The translations under genes were made by a program, and so were the position numbers. Of a stretch of DNA of 64,000 nt, positions 35,679-48,080 are shown one piece after another; position 1 is the stretch's first letter; every line of letters starts with the position of its first letter. The DNA comes from Nageia nagi (Eukaryota; Pinophyta): the NCBI GenBank assembly GCA_050084985.1, contig JBITNC010000002.1, positions 2,666,001-2,730,000 on the forward strand, in the 5' to 3' direction. The notes under the pieces are model-generated. The model was not told the DNA's origin. It saw only the letters and a list, made by a program, of their open reading frames with translations, and did no database searches.

Positions 35679-36250
35679 TTTTTTTTAAAAAAACAACAAC
35701 AAGGGATTAAAAATAAATGTTTACAAATTTTGTTTATTTTTTTTTTTAAATTAAACCAACAATGATCAAACCAATACTAATTTTAATATTGTATTCCTCC
35801 TTTTAAAAAATGTTTATATATATAAATATATATAAAGTTGCAAATAAAATAAAAAATTGAAATTTCTTCCTCTCACAAAAGAAATTACTCATTTTTATTA
35901 ACAAAAAAGGTTAAAAAAAATTATCTTCTTCATAAGATAGAAAAAAAAATTCCTCAACTTAATTTTTGTATACTATCCTCTTAAATAATGAGCAAATAAG
36001 CAATTTGCAAAAAAAAAACTATTCACAAAAGAGGTTAGTATCAAAAATTGTTAATCATATTTAGCTCAACAATAGTCAACATATAGCACACAATATGTTC
36101 GTAGTAAAATACAATTATTCAATAATTAACCAAGAAGGTAAAAAATGTATACCTTCTATTATGTTTTACCTCAACAATGTAAGAAGATGAGAAATGGAGA
36201 CCTCCAAATTGAAGAAGTTTCAAAGAATGTTGAAGGAGCTTCCACACCAA
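35679..36250 (-). other. Element D leader, LTR-proximal part
   Basis: AT-rich sequence with poly-A and poly-T runs. It resumes homology with the leaders of B and A (tacctcaacaatg...gacctccaaattgaag block at about 36168-36220; compare 14240-14290 and 47990-48040). No gene. Confidence 0.7.
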
Positions 36251-36262
36251 GCTCTAATACCA
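36251..36262 (-). other. Element D primer-binding site
   Basis: The minus strand reads TGGTATTAGAGC two bases from the 5' LTR, one change (C to T) from the Met-tRNA complement TGGTATCAGAGC. Confidence 0.85.
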
Positions 36263-36264
36263 AT

Positions 36265-36753
36265 TGATGGAATCAGTTCTACACTAATCCTCAAGGTCTA
36301 AGACTATAGGAAACTTAATCATTCAACATCTACAAGCTAATAACACCATTCACACAAGATAACACCAATATAAGTGGTTCCTCCCTCCTTGGGAGTACAT
36401 CCACAACTAGATCTCAATTATCAAACTATGCACCCTCTTACTACAATTCCTTTCTCTCCTACACAAACTAGTAGAGTAATCTTACTCAAAATTTAAGTGA
36501 TATTACAAGAGGAGAAGCCCTCTATTTATAGCATGAGAGCACCTCCCTAACCTCCCTTTAACCCAAGGGTAAGGTTAGGGTTACAATAAATATATTACCT
36601 AACTTTAGCCTACCAACTAACCACATGGTAAGGTCAAAGTTTACATGATAAAGAATTCAATTAATCCCTTAAGGTATCTAAATATCCTTTAAGTGATTAA
36701 TTGAATTTACAAGGAGTTAAGATATTAACAATATTTCATTACAAATTCTAACA
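36265..36753 (-). repeat. Element D 5' LTR
   Basis: 489 bp, tgatgg...taaca, next to the primer site. Palindrome at 36654-36707. Confidence 0.93.
36523..36530 (-). promoter_or_regulatory. TATA box of element D 5' LTR
   Basis: The minus strand reads TATAAATA in GCTATAAATAGAGG, about 223 nt into the LTR. Conserved in both D LTRs and in the LTRs of A and B. Transcription would start about 30 nt further, near 36495 (inference). Confidence 0.72.
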
Positions 36754-36758
36754 TATTC

Positions 36759-38048
36759 ATCATGCATCTTTTTAACTTAAGGAATTTAAGTCAAAAAATA
36801 ACTTAAAATTTTAAGTCCTAAGCATGCAATATTAAGTTAACAAATTAAGTCCTAAGCATGCAATATTAACTTAAAAAAATTTAAGTCCTTAAAATAAGCA
36901 TGCATTAAACTTTAAGTAAAAAAAAATCATACAAATTAAAAAATTCACCCTTTTTACTTAAGGTTATACCCCTTAAGATAGCATACTAGTTTACCTTAGT
37001 GATTTTAACTAAGGAAAAAAAAACTTGTATGCTAAAAAAAATTATTCTAATATTATTTTTATGTAAAACAATAAATTTCTCCCCTTTTGTTTACTTAAAA
37101 ATTTAGGCAACATGAAATTGTTAAAAAATATGTAGGTAAAAAAAAGTCACGTTTACACTAAAATTGCCATAGTTAGAAGTATTATTAAGGTTAAAAAAAA
37201 TTATATAAAAAATCTCCATTTTTAAGAGTAATGATACCAATATACTTCAACATTAATGTAGTGTTTGACCATGTACTCTCTTTGAAAAAAATCATGATGA
37301 GAAGTTTAAGATTGCTTAAAAAAATGAAGTATACATTTGCATAAGAGATTAATGCCAATAGTTGCATTAAATAGAACAAGGTGGCTTGCATGAAATACCA
37401 AATTAAATGAACCCTATGCTAATATAATTTTTAAATAATAAAAAAAATGGTCAATAACAACAAGAAAAAAAAGGAATTCGCAAGCTAAAGAGTGGAAGGG
37501 CACCAAGTAATGCAAACAAACTGTTGCAAGAAGTTCAGGCATGTGCACATGGTTTAAGAAGCAATTTCAATGAAATAAAAGGAGCCAAATGGAGGAGGTA
37601 GGTGCAACATATAATTGAATGTCATTAAACATAGTTCAAAGGACTTCATGGAAGGTTGCACAAACTATTTTATAGTGCATTGGCCAAGGAAGCAAGGGAT
37701 GCTACTAGAGATCATCCATCAAAAGGCCAAAAAAGAAGGGTGAGAGTGGTGAAGGAGCAAGCCAAGATGAGCTATGTAGGAGGAGAGATAAAAAAAAAGG
37801 AGCCATGAGGGTTTCTCTGAGGAAGCCATGATGGGGCAACAAAGGTCATGAGGGTAGTGCAAGTTTGAGAGAGACTAGGTCCACACTAGGAGGAGAGGGA
37901 GACTAGATGAAAAAAATGTAGGACTATATCGTAGCCTGAGAGTAGATTGCATCCTGAGAGGAAAGTGATAGCAAGGAGGGGTAAATCATATTTAAAGAGG
38001 GCCTCTATGAGGGTTTGAAAGGGTAGGAATATGATTGGTCTACCAAAG
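36759..38048 (-). other. Element A leader, fourth piece
   Basis: Resumes the gcatgcat/ttaagtcctaagc repeats of the leader, then poly-A-rich sequence matching B about 12780-12950. From about 37480 on it holds a GC-richer segment of unknown origin, in the position where D has the Aux/IAA fragment. It stops at the caaag target of E and continues at 47357. Confidence 0.8.
38044..38048. repeat. Left target-site duplication of element E (caaag)
   Basis: caaag before 38049 and again at 47357-47361 after the right LTR, a perfect 5-bp duplication. Confidence 0.92.
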
Positions 38049-40024
38049 TGTTGAGTATGGTGCAGCAGTGTTGTCATTGTTGTCAACACAATGAGATCAG
38101 TGTGCATAAGGTTCATATGGTTGCACATGTCAAAGAAATAACATCGACAAGATCTACAAAGTTGTCGGATGCAAAAAGGATAAAGGGACCAAAAGTTGTC
38201 ATGAGGTACCAAAAGTTGTCAAGAGGGCCAAATTACAAATGGAAGGTGACAGACAGCGAGAGATGGTTTGGATCAGTTGTTGGGTTGATAACAAACTTGT
38301 GTGAAGCATTGTAATGGTCAAATTTCATGTTGGTTCAGTTTTGGGCACTCTTGTGGATTATGGTGCAGTCAGAAATTTGTGTAAAATTGGCTTCGTACAA
38401 TTTGAATTGCAAATAAACAGTGATGAATCAAAGGTTGAAATTTAAATCATATATAGTAATATATACTAAGAAAGTGTGGTTCAAATTTCATAGCAAGATT
38501 ATAATCAAGGAAGAAATGGTACAAGCTGTAAAATGCCACTCCATAATTTTTTGACTGTTTGAGCATAAATTTTGGAAATAGTAGGTTGGTTGTTTTGGGC
38601 TCTAAAAGTCTTCAAATTTAAAATTTCAAAGTTTTTACACGTATAACTTGATGAGATGAACAACTTTTTCTTTTGAACCATCTTGATTTGAGGCCTCGAA
38701 CTATGAGAACCTATAACTTGCACAAATCCAAGCATAACAAAATACCTGTGAAATCTGTGTCGGAGGCCACTTTGCGAAAAGTGCTGTGTGCAAACTATGA
38801 GGATTTAAAGATTCAAATTTGGATATAATTTATTTGGTTATATGAAGAACATGTGGTCCAAATTTCATATTAAACCGTGCACTCAATAAGAAGTTATAGC
38901 TCATCGAAAAAGCCATTAGAGCTTTTTTTCTTAATATTCCAGTTTTGGCTGACAATGGTTTTAAGTGACAAAAAAAAAGGAATAGTGTGTATGGTTTGAA
39001 AAAATGCTCTTTCCTTTTATTTTTATCTCAGTTATCGCACTTCTATTTAAGGCTCAAGAGTTCTTTTATCATGTGAGACTTAAAAAAAAAACCAAGAGAG
39101 GAGAAGATAAAAAGACAGATTCGAGCTTTGAAAGGTATTTCAGCATCTATATGAAATTTGTCATACCATTTTATGTCGTACGGATATGGAACATGCATTC
39201 TGAGTGCATTTGAGGTATTATCTTCAACCAGTTTGAATAAATTCATATTTTTCTAGGTTTGTGTTTTGGCAAGTGTAGTTTGTTATTGAGAGGTGTGTGA
39301 AGCATGTATGAGTAATGGATATCTCAAAAATGAATGTTTTCTTGATAATTCTATAAGTGTTGAAAGTTTTAGATGTTTGTGGAGAAACTATATCAGTTTT
39401 GATTTAGAATATGAGGAGTTTTCTTGATGAAAAATAACAGTAGCCCTTTCAGTGATATGAGCAACAGTTTCTTGATCCGATTTTGAGCATTTTTCAGTAG
39501 ATAGGAATCCAAAGCAAATGTGTATGAATTAAAAGGAGTTTCAGATTATAGATGAATTGAGAGCTATTAGCATGAGCATAAAGAAAATAGAATATGATTG
39601 AAATTGTATTTTGTGAGAAAAGTTTTGAGCTAGACCATTCCGAGTCTTGGGTAACTGGTTATCAATCTTTCATTCCATCTTATTAAATCTGTCAAGTGGG
39701 TGCTTGGCAAGTGGAGTTGGTGCTCCTTGCAGTGGGTGCTGCAAAGCTTAGGGTTTGGTACTCCTTTCATTTGGTGTTGATGAATTATATGTAAAGTTGG
39801 TGCTTTACAATGGCTGGATTTGGATTGAAGTTCAAGCAGTCTTTTTCGAGGATGTACCCACATTGGTGAACCTCATTATATCTTGTGTTGTGTGTTTGCT
39901 ATCTTTGTGTGCTTGCTCTATTTGGTTTTATCTCTCTACTATAGTATTTAAAGTTTCCAAATTTAAAGTTTTAAAATTGAAACACTAATTCACCCCCCCT
40001 CTCAGTGTCATGCATAGTTCAACA
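38049..40024 (+). repeat. Element E 5' LTR
   Basis: 1976 bp, followed by the primer site. A ctatttaaggctc word near 39042, conserved at about 46373 in the other LTR, could be a TATA-like element (weak). The plus-strand frames inside it have no motif and are taken as chance. Confidence 0.94.
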
Positions 40025-40026
40025 AT

Positions 40027-40038
40027 TGGTATCAGAGC
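40027..40038 (+). other. Element E primer-binding site
   Basis: TGGTATCAGAGC two bases after the LTR end, a perfect match to the plant initiator Met-tRNA complement. Confidence 0.92.
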
Positions 40039-40087
40039 AGGTTCCTATTTTGGCTTAATCAGCTAGGGAGATCTTGGGTGTGTCGCA

Positions 40088-43000
40088 ATGACTTCAAGTG
40101 AAGGGTTTTCTTTAAATAAAGCTCCATTATTTGATGGCACTAATTATTCTTTTTGGAGACTCAAAATGCATACATATCTTAGTGCTTTGGGATATGAGAT
40201 TTGGAAGGCCACAAAAAATGGTTATACCACACCTACTACGTCTATTACAGATGCAGCTACTAAGAAGGCATATGAAAATAACTCGAAGGCTAAAAATGCT
40301 ATCATGTGCGGATTGGTAGACAACGAGCTAGTAAAAGTGATGAATTGTGAATCGGCAAAAGAAATATGGGATAAACTGAAAAGCATTCATGAGGGAGACA
40401 TAAAGATAAAAGAGGCTAAGCTTCAAACTCACCAAGCATAGTTTGAGAGTTTAAAGATGAATGAAGATGAAAACATAGAAGCATACATACTAAGGGTCAA
40501 TGAAGTAACCAATGCGATTAGAGGCCTTGGAGAAAAGATTGAAGATGTAGTTATTGTGAAAAAGGTATTACGCTCACTTTCGTAAAGATTTAATTCAAAA
40601 GTTTTTGTCATAGAAGAAGCGAAAGATTTAAATACTTTTAATATGGATGAAATGCATGGTTCTCTAACTGCTTATGAAATGAGAATAGGAAAAGGAAAAT
40701 CTATTGATAAGGAAGCCACTTTCAAAGAAAAGAAAAAAATAAAAGCAATGCTAGAATCTGATGAAGAAGAGACATTTGATGAATTAGAAGCGAATTTTGT
40801 TCGTAAGTTAAAGAAAAGAACAAAAGGTAAATATAGAGGAAAATTACCATTTAAATGTTTCAATTGTGGAGGTGTAGGGTACTTTGCAGCTAAATGTCCA
40901 CACAATGAGAAGAACAAAGATGATAAAAGTTCGCACAAAGAGAGAAATGGATGGAAGACAAAATCAAATTTTAGAAAAGGTAATTTCAAGAAGAAAAGTT
41001 TTATTTCCAAAAATATTAGTTCATCAGAAGTTAATTCAAATGAAGACTCAAAAGAAGAGGTTAATGAAGCTCTCTTCATAGCATTTGAAGAAGAAAAACT
41101 AGAATTGAAACAAAAATTAGAAGAAGAAATTGATGAAGAAGAAGTTGAAGCAGAAGTTAATCTGGAAGAAGAATTAATTGCAGCTCTAGAAGAATTAGAG
41201 ATAGAAAGGAAAAAATATCAAAAAACTTCTTAGAAACTTGATGATGCAAATGAAGTTATTATAAGCTTAAAAGTATAGGTGGAAGAAATGCAGAAAATAA
41301 CTAAAGATCTTGAAGAACAAATCACTACCAAAGTTGAGTACTGCAGCAAATTGGAAGTAGAGATTACAAGATTGAATCTTCAATTGGAAGAGATGAGTCA
41401 TAAGATTAGTGACTATCATAAACTTGAGGGAGGATTTTTAAAGCTAAATGAAATCTTACAGAACCAAAGAGCAACAAATATTAAATTTGGTTTGGGTTTT
41501 GAAGAAGGACAAACCTCCAAGGATGCAAATAAAAAATTAGAAATCAAAGAGGAAAAGAAACCAGTTAATCAAGAACAACCATTTCATAGAAGACAAAATA
41601 ATACTACTAGAAATGAAAGGTATATGGACAATGATGGATTTACACATGTCGTACATCAAAGAAGAAGAAGATTTCTGGCACCTACTGCAATGTGGCAAAG
41701 TCCATAACCCAGGTTCACTCAATCCATTTCTGGTTATTATTTTAAATGCAGTGGGTATGGACATAGAATCTCTGAATGCAAATATAATATAGGTCCAAAG
41801 AATTTCTCAAGTAGAAATATACTTGCACTATTGATGGATTATACTGTAGAATGTTATAATTGTCACAACTATGGTCATACTACAAGAAATTGCAGGAGCA
41901 CATTTTTTCAAAATCAATTTCAGCAAAGATCTTTTCGGTCACAAGGCATGAGATATAATAGACAAATTCTAGAAAGATAGGTACAACAAAACAAACAGGA
42001 AGAGATAATACATGAATCTAAAATAGGTATCAAGAAGATATGGAAAGAGAAGGAGCAACCAAAAGATGAAAAAGAATCTTTAATAGTACAAATAGCTCTT
42101 AAAGTAGAGAATAAACTAGCCTCTTGGATACTGGATAGTGGTTGCTCTAGCCACATGATCGGGGATAAAAGAAGATTTGAAAAATTAGAACAACATGAAG
42201 GGGGATCAGTAAAATTTGATAATAATGATGGAGCAAAGATTATCAGTAGAGGTACAGTTAAGATTAATGATGGAAAGATCAAGTCAGAAGAAGTATTATT
42301 CATGATCGAGTTGAAACATAGCTTGCTGAGTGTTAGTCAAATTTGTGATAGAGAACATGATGTAATATTCAAGAAATATGGATGTGAAATCAAAAGAGCA
42401 AACAGTGGTAGGTTAGTTGCAGTTGGTACAAGGACATCTAAAAATCTATATACATTGACAGAGACTTCAAATGGATCATGTCTACTCGAAAAGGAGGATG
42501 AAGATTGGCTTTGGCATAAGAGACTTGGACACATCAATTTTGATAATTTAGTTAAAATTTGTTCAAAGAGAGCAGTTCGAGATATACCAAGTATCAAAAA
42601 ACCACCAAGTAGTATTTGTTCTTCATGCTAAAAGGGTAAGCTCACTAGATCCACTTTCAAGATAAAGGAATACTATTCCAACAAACCATTAGAGCTTGTT
42701 CATACTGATTTGTGTGGTCCTATGAGAACACAAAATTTAAATGGGGATAGGTACTTCATGCTATGTATAGATGATTATTCTAAGATGACATGGATACTAT
42801 TCTTGAAATACAAGTCAGAAGCACTTAAAAAATTTAAGACCTTCAAGAACCTGGTAGAAAATTAGATTGGAAGAAGAATCAAATGTTTAAAATCGGATAG
42901 AGGAGGTGAATTCATTTCATATGATTTTAATGAATTCTATCATGAGTATGGTATTAGGAGATAGTTTTTAGCAGCAAGAACACCTCAGCAAAATGGTGTA

Positions 43001-45160
43001 GTAGAAAGAAAAAATAGGTCAGTTCAAGAAATGGCACGAACAATGTTGACAGAAAGCCACATAGCTGACAGGTTTTGGAAAGAAGCAGTCCACATAGCAG
43101 TTTATATTCAGAACAGATGTATGTTGAGGCCCCATGAGAATAAGACACCCTATGAATTATGATTCGGTAAAAAGGTATCAGCAAAATACTTCAAAGTATT
43201 TGGGAGTAAGTGCTACATCAAGAGGATGGAAGAAAATCTTGGTAAGTTCGATGATAGAGCAGATGAAGGTATATTTCTTGGTTACTCAATAAAAAGCAAG
43301 GCTTACAAATGTTACAATAAAAGACTTAGAAAAATTATTGAGAGTGCGGATGTCAAGATTGATGAACTAAGAGTACCTCCAAAAGACAATAATGAAAATT
43401 TTTCAGAATATATTGAGGCAGATGAGGTAGAAGAACAACTAGAAAATCAACCAAAGAATGGCTCAAGTAACTCACATAGTGGTTCAGAAATAGAAGAAAA
43501 TTAAAAACACAAGACAGGTAAATAGTAAAAAGATCATCCAACTGACCAAATAATTAGAGATCTAGATACTAGAGTTCAAACAAGAAGAAGAACAACAACA
43601 ACATATTCTCTTCTCTCAAGCATAGAACCAAAAAATGTTGCAGAGGCAAGTCAGGATGAAAGTTGGATCAAAGCAATGGATGAGGAACTAGACCAAATTG
43701 AAAAGAATCAAACTTGGGAGTTGGTACCAAGGCCTAAAAATAAAAATGTGATTGGCACCAAGTGGATTTTTCGCAACAAGCTTAATGAAGATGGAAAAAT
43801 AATAAGAAACAAAGCAAGATTGGTTTGTAAAGGGTATGCTCAAGTTGAAGGTATTAATTTTGAAAAAAGTTTTGCTCTTGTTGCTAGATTAGAAGCTATC
43901 CGTATGTTTCTTGCTTTGGCAGTCTATAAAAACTTCAAAGTTTATCAAATGGATGTAAAATAAGCATTTTTGAATGGAAATATTAATGAAGAAGTTTATA
44001 TTGAGCAGCCAGATAGATTTTAGATAAGTGAGAATCTAGATTTTGTGTGCAAATTAAAAAAGGCACTTTATGGTCTAAAATAAGCACCTCGAGCATGGTA
44101 CTCTAGACTTGATACATATCTACATCAGTAAGGTTTTAAAAAGGGTATGGTGGACAGTAATCTCTACATTAAATCTGAAAATAATCACCAAGTTATCATT
44201 ATTGTTTATGTAGATGATATTATTTTTGGAGGTAGCAAAGATGAAATGTGCAAAGATTTTGCTAACCAAATGCAAATAGAGTTTGAAATGTCAATGATAG
44301 GTGAACTTTCATATTTTCTTGGTTTGCAAGTTAATCAATTAAAGAATGGCATTTTTATTTTGCAAATCAAGTATGTTAAAGAGATGTTGAAAAAGTTCAC
44401 TATGGAGGATTGCAAGCCTGTGAGCACTCCTATGATGATAGGCTGCAAGCTAAGCAAGGATGATAAGTCACCATCAGTAGATCAGACTATGTACTGGTTA
44501 ATGATTGGGAGCCTATTATATTTGATAGCTACCATACCCGACATACTTTAGGCAGTGTGTATGGTTGCACAGTTCCAAGCAAGTCTAAAGGAAACACATG
44601 TGACTACAGTAAAATGGATTTTTCGATACCTTAAAGGTACAATGGACAATGGCCTATGGTATCCCAAAGGAAAAGATTTCACACTCATTACTTTCTCAGA
44701 TGTAGATTGGGCAGGATGTGTAGATGATAGGAAAAGCACTAGTGGCAGTGCATTTCACTTGGGTAATAATCTTGTTGGTTGGCACAGTAAGAAATAAGAA
44801 TTGGTATCATTATCCATCGCAGAAGTAGAGTACATAGCAGCGACATCATGTTATACATAGATTATGTGGATGAAATAAATGATGAAAGATCTAGGGATTC
44901 AGATCACTGAGCCTATTTCAATTATGTGTGATAACACAAGTGCAATCAATATTTCTAAGAATCCAGTCATGCATTCAAGAATAAAACATATTACCATTCG
45001 ATATCATTTTTTGAATGAAAAGGTTGCAGAAGGAGAGGTAAAGTTAGAATTTGTTCCCACATCAGAGCAAGTAGCAGATATATTTACTAAAATATTACCC
45101 AAAGAAGTTTTTGAGTACCTACGAAAGAAATTGGGAGTGATGATATTGCCCAAGCATTGA
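40088..45160 (+). pseudogene. Element E gag-pol polyprotein, single frame with 21 stops
   Basis: 1691 codons in one frame without any frameshift, starting MTSSEGFSLNKAPLFDGTNY and ending GVMILPKH. Gag has LFDGTNYSFWRLKM and three zinc-knuckle sites: CFNCGGVGYFAAKC (His to Tyr, about 40857), YFKCSGYGHRISEC (first Cys to Tyr, about 41737) and CYNCHNYGHTTRNC (intact, about 41855). Protease: WILDSGCSSHM (42125-42157). Integrase: WHKRLGHINF, CSSC, then HTDLCGP, KSDRGGEF and NGVVERKN, with D, D and E kept. RT: FLNGNINEEVYIEQP and YVDD (44207-44218). RNase H: SDVDWAGCVDDRKSTSG, CDNTSAINISKNP, ADIFTK. The premature stops are listed under findings. A coiled, Glu-rich segment (about 41080-41450) lies between Gag knuckles. 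Inactive, but the frame is remarkably preserved. Confidence 0.94.
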
Positions 45161-45365
45161 CTAGCTTTTGGGCACACAATCTAAAGGGGAGTAATTTTGT
45201 ATTTGTTTATCTTTTTACTCCTGTATAATTATGTTCTTTTGTATACTAATTTACACCTGAGTATTATGTATATGGACTCAGGGGGATTCCATGACACCCC
45301 TTTGTATTTGTTGTCAAAGGGGGAGAAGAGTAACAAGTTTTTGCATATGTGTTGCCAACAATTCC

Positions 45366-45376
45366 AAAGGGGGAGA
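45366..45376 (+). other. Element E polypurine tract
   Basis: aaagggggaga directly before the 3' LTR, the classic copia plus-strand primer. Confidence 0.9.
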
Positions 45377-45377
45377 T

Positions 45378-47356
45378 TGTTGAGTATGGTGCAGCAGTGT
45401 TGTCATTGTTGTCAACACGATGAGATCAATGTGCATAAGGTTCATATGGTTACACATGTCAAAGAAATAACATCGATAAGATCTACAAAGTTGTCGGATG
45501 CAAAAACGATAAAGGGACCAAAAGTTGTCATGAGGTACCAAAAGTTGTCAAGAGGGCCAAATTACAAATGGAAGGTGACAGACAGTGAGAGATGGTTTGG
45601 ATCAGTTTTTGGGTTGATAACAAACTTGTTTGAAGCGTTGGAATGGTCAAATTTCATGTTGGTTTAGTTTTGGGCACTCTTGTGGATTATGGTGCAATCA
45701 GAAATTTATGTAAAATTAGCTTCGTACAATTTGAATTACAAGCAAATGGTGATGAATAAAAGGTTTAAATTTAAATAATATATAGTACTATATACCAAGA
45801 AGGTGTGGTCCAAATTTCATAGCAAGATGATAATCGAGGAAGAAATGGTACAAGCTACAAAATGCCACTCCGTAACTTTTTGACTGTTTGAGCATAAATT
45901 TTGGAAATAGTAGGTTGATTTTTTTGGGCTCTAAAAGTCTTCAAATTTAGAATTTCAAATTTTTTACACGTATAAATTGATGAGATGAACAACTTTGTCT
46001 TTTGAACCATCTTGATTTGAGGCCTCGAACTATGAGAACCTATAACTTGCACAAATCCAAGCATAACAAAATACCTGTGAAATCTGTGTCGGAGGCCACT
46101 TTGCGAAAAGTGCTATGTGCAAACTATGAGAATTTAAAGCTTTAAATTTAGATAGAATTTATTTGGTTATATGAAGAACACATGGTCTAAATTTCATGTT
46201 AAACCGTGCATTCAGTAAGAAGTTATAGCTCATCAAAAAAATTGTTAGCTTTTTTTTCTTAATATTCCAGTTTTGGCCGACAATGGTTTTAAGTGATAAA
46301 AAAAAAAGGAATATTGTGTATGGTTTGAAAAAATGCTCTTTCTTTTTATTTTATATCTCAGTTATTGCACTTCTATTTAAGGCTCAAGAGTTCTTTTATC
46401 ATGTGAGACTTTAAAAAAAAAAAAACTAAGAGAGGAGAAGATAAAAAGATAGATTCGAGCTTTGAAAGGTATTTCGGCATCTATGTGAAATTCGTCATAC
46501 CATTTTGTGCCATATGGACATGAAACACGTGTTTTGAGTGCATTCGAGGTATTATCTTCAACCAGTTCAAATAAATTTAGATTTTTCTGGGTTTGTGTTT
46601 TGGTAGTGTAGTTTGTTATTGAGAGGTGTGTGAAGCATGTATGAGTAACGGATATCTCAAAAATGAATGTTTTATTGATAATTATATAAGTGTTAAAAGT
46701 TCTAGATGTTTGTGAGAAATTATATCAATTTTGATTCAGAATATGAGGAGTTTTCTTGGTGAAAAATAACGGCAGCCCTTTTAGTGATATGAGCAACAGT
46801 TTCTTGATTCGATTTTGAGCGTTTTTCAGTAGATAGGAATCCAAAGCAAATATGTATGAATTAAAAGGGGTTTCAGATTACATATGAATTAAGAGCTATT
46901 GGCATGAGTATAAAAAAAATAGAATATGATTCAGATTGTATTTTGTGAGAAAAGTTTTGAGCTAGACCATTCCGGGTCTTGGGTAACTGGTTATCAATCT
47001 TTCATTCCATCTTATTAAATCTGTCAAGTGGATGCTTAGCAAGTGGAGTTGGTGCTCCTTGCAGTGGGTGCTACAAATCTTAGGGGTTGGTGCTCCTTTT
47101 AGTTGGTGCTGATAAATTATATGTAAAGTTGGTGCTTTACAATGGCTGAATTTGGATTGAAGTCCAAGCAGTCTTTTCCGGGGATGTAGCCACATTGGTG
47201 AACCTTGTTATATCTTATGTTGTGTGTTTGCTATCGTGGTGTGCTTGTTCTATTTGGTTTTATCTCTCTATTGCACTATTTAAAATTTCCAGATTTAAAG
47301 TTTTAAAATTGAAACACTGATTCACCCCCCCTCTCAGTGTCATGCATAGTTCAACA
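45378..47356 (+). repeat. Element E 3' LTR
   Basis: 1979 bp, matching 38049-40024 end to end with scattered, largely transition differences. Confidence 0.94.
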
Positions 47357-48080
47357 CAAAGGAGGGCTGAGAGTTTTGAAATGATCGCCTTCCCAACCTC
47401 TTGCTCACAATGGGTTATGCACAGCCAGACAAAAGGAAAAAAAATATTATCAATGAAATTCAAAAGAGATTCAAAAAATCATTTGAAAAAAAAAAATCAA
47501 AGGTTTAAAGACAATATACGCCTCCCTCCAAGCTTTTGAGAGAAATAAGATTTGTAAAGAGAGATATTTAATATTCTTTTTCAATTTTGAAAATAATGCA
47601 TATATAATTTCTTTAAAGGAATATAATTTGAAAAAAATTGCAATTTTTGCATACTAACCCCCTTTTTTAATAAATTAGTAATATATAAACTTTTCATTGA
47701 AATTTTACATATAATTGTTGAAGGAAAAATAATGTAGTATATATTTTACTCAAACTTTTGATATACATAATAAATCCTTTAAAAAATTAAAGATATGCAA
47801 AATTATAGCAATATAATAGGCAATTTAAAAAAAATTGCAACTAACAATAAGACATGTTAGTATAAAAAATGCATCAAAATATATTGCTACTTTAATCAAA
47901 TTTTGTTATAAACAAGGACTAACATAACACAAAATATGTTAGTAATTCAAGATAAAGTGAAATAAGATTCTACTTTGAATCACTTTTACCTCACAATGGA
48001 GTGAAGGATAAAGAATGAGGACCTCCAAATTGAAGATGAAGAGCCTCAACACCAAGGATGTGAAGAGAAGCATTCAAGGT
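47357..48080 (-). other. Element A leader, fifth piece
   Basis: Begins with the right caaag duplication of E. The first 170 bp continue the GC-richer block; then AT-rich leader matching B 13700-14320 and D 35700-36250, including the gacctccaaattgaaga block just before the primer site. Confidence 0.8.

Larger units (their letters stand above)
28065..36753 (-). mobile_element. Element D: Ty1/copia with a captured Aux/IAA fragment, nested in the leader of A
   Basis: 8689 bp, bounded by 489-bp LTRs (28065-28553 and 36265-36753), both tgatgg...taaca. The LTRs differ at about 10 positions by eye (about 2 percent), the lowest divergence in the complex, so D is probably the youngest insertion. The duplication is tatta/tattc (28060-28064 and 36754-36758), one mismatch. 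The minus-strand polyprotein is in one frame with four stops. The leader (33223-36250) is 3 kb long and carries the antisense host-gene fragment. The LTRs are related to those of A and B in part (gtaagtggttcctcc-like and TATA regions) but clearly a different family. Confidence 0.93.
38049..47356 (+). mobile_element. Element E: long-LTR Ty1/copia, plus strand, nested in the leader of A
   Basis: 9308 bp with LTRs of 1976 bp (38049-40024) and 1979 bp (45378-47356), both tgttga...tcaaca. A perfect caaag target duplication, Met-tRNA primer site and polypurine tract are present. Integrase precedes RT, so it is copia. The long LTRs, a Gag with several zinc knuckles and the sequence itself set it apart from A, B and D. 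LTR divergence looks like about 4-6 percent in sampled stretches. It lies opposite in orientation to its host. Confidence 0.95.

Noticed and set aside
38048-38314. Plus-strand frame of 88 codons, repeated at 45197-45667
   Set aside because: Lies at the LTR start in both copies and is open only because LTRs are copies of each other; no protein motif.
40027-40038. Part of a tRNA gene
   Set aside because: The 12-bp match to the Met-tRNA complement is a primer-binding site next to an LTR; no cloverleaf surrounds it.
40672-41079. Minus-strand frame of 135 codons in element E
   Set aside because: Antisense shadow of the Lys/Glu-rich Gag zinc-knuckle region.
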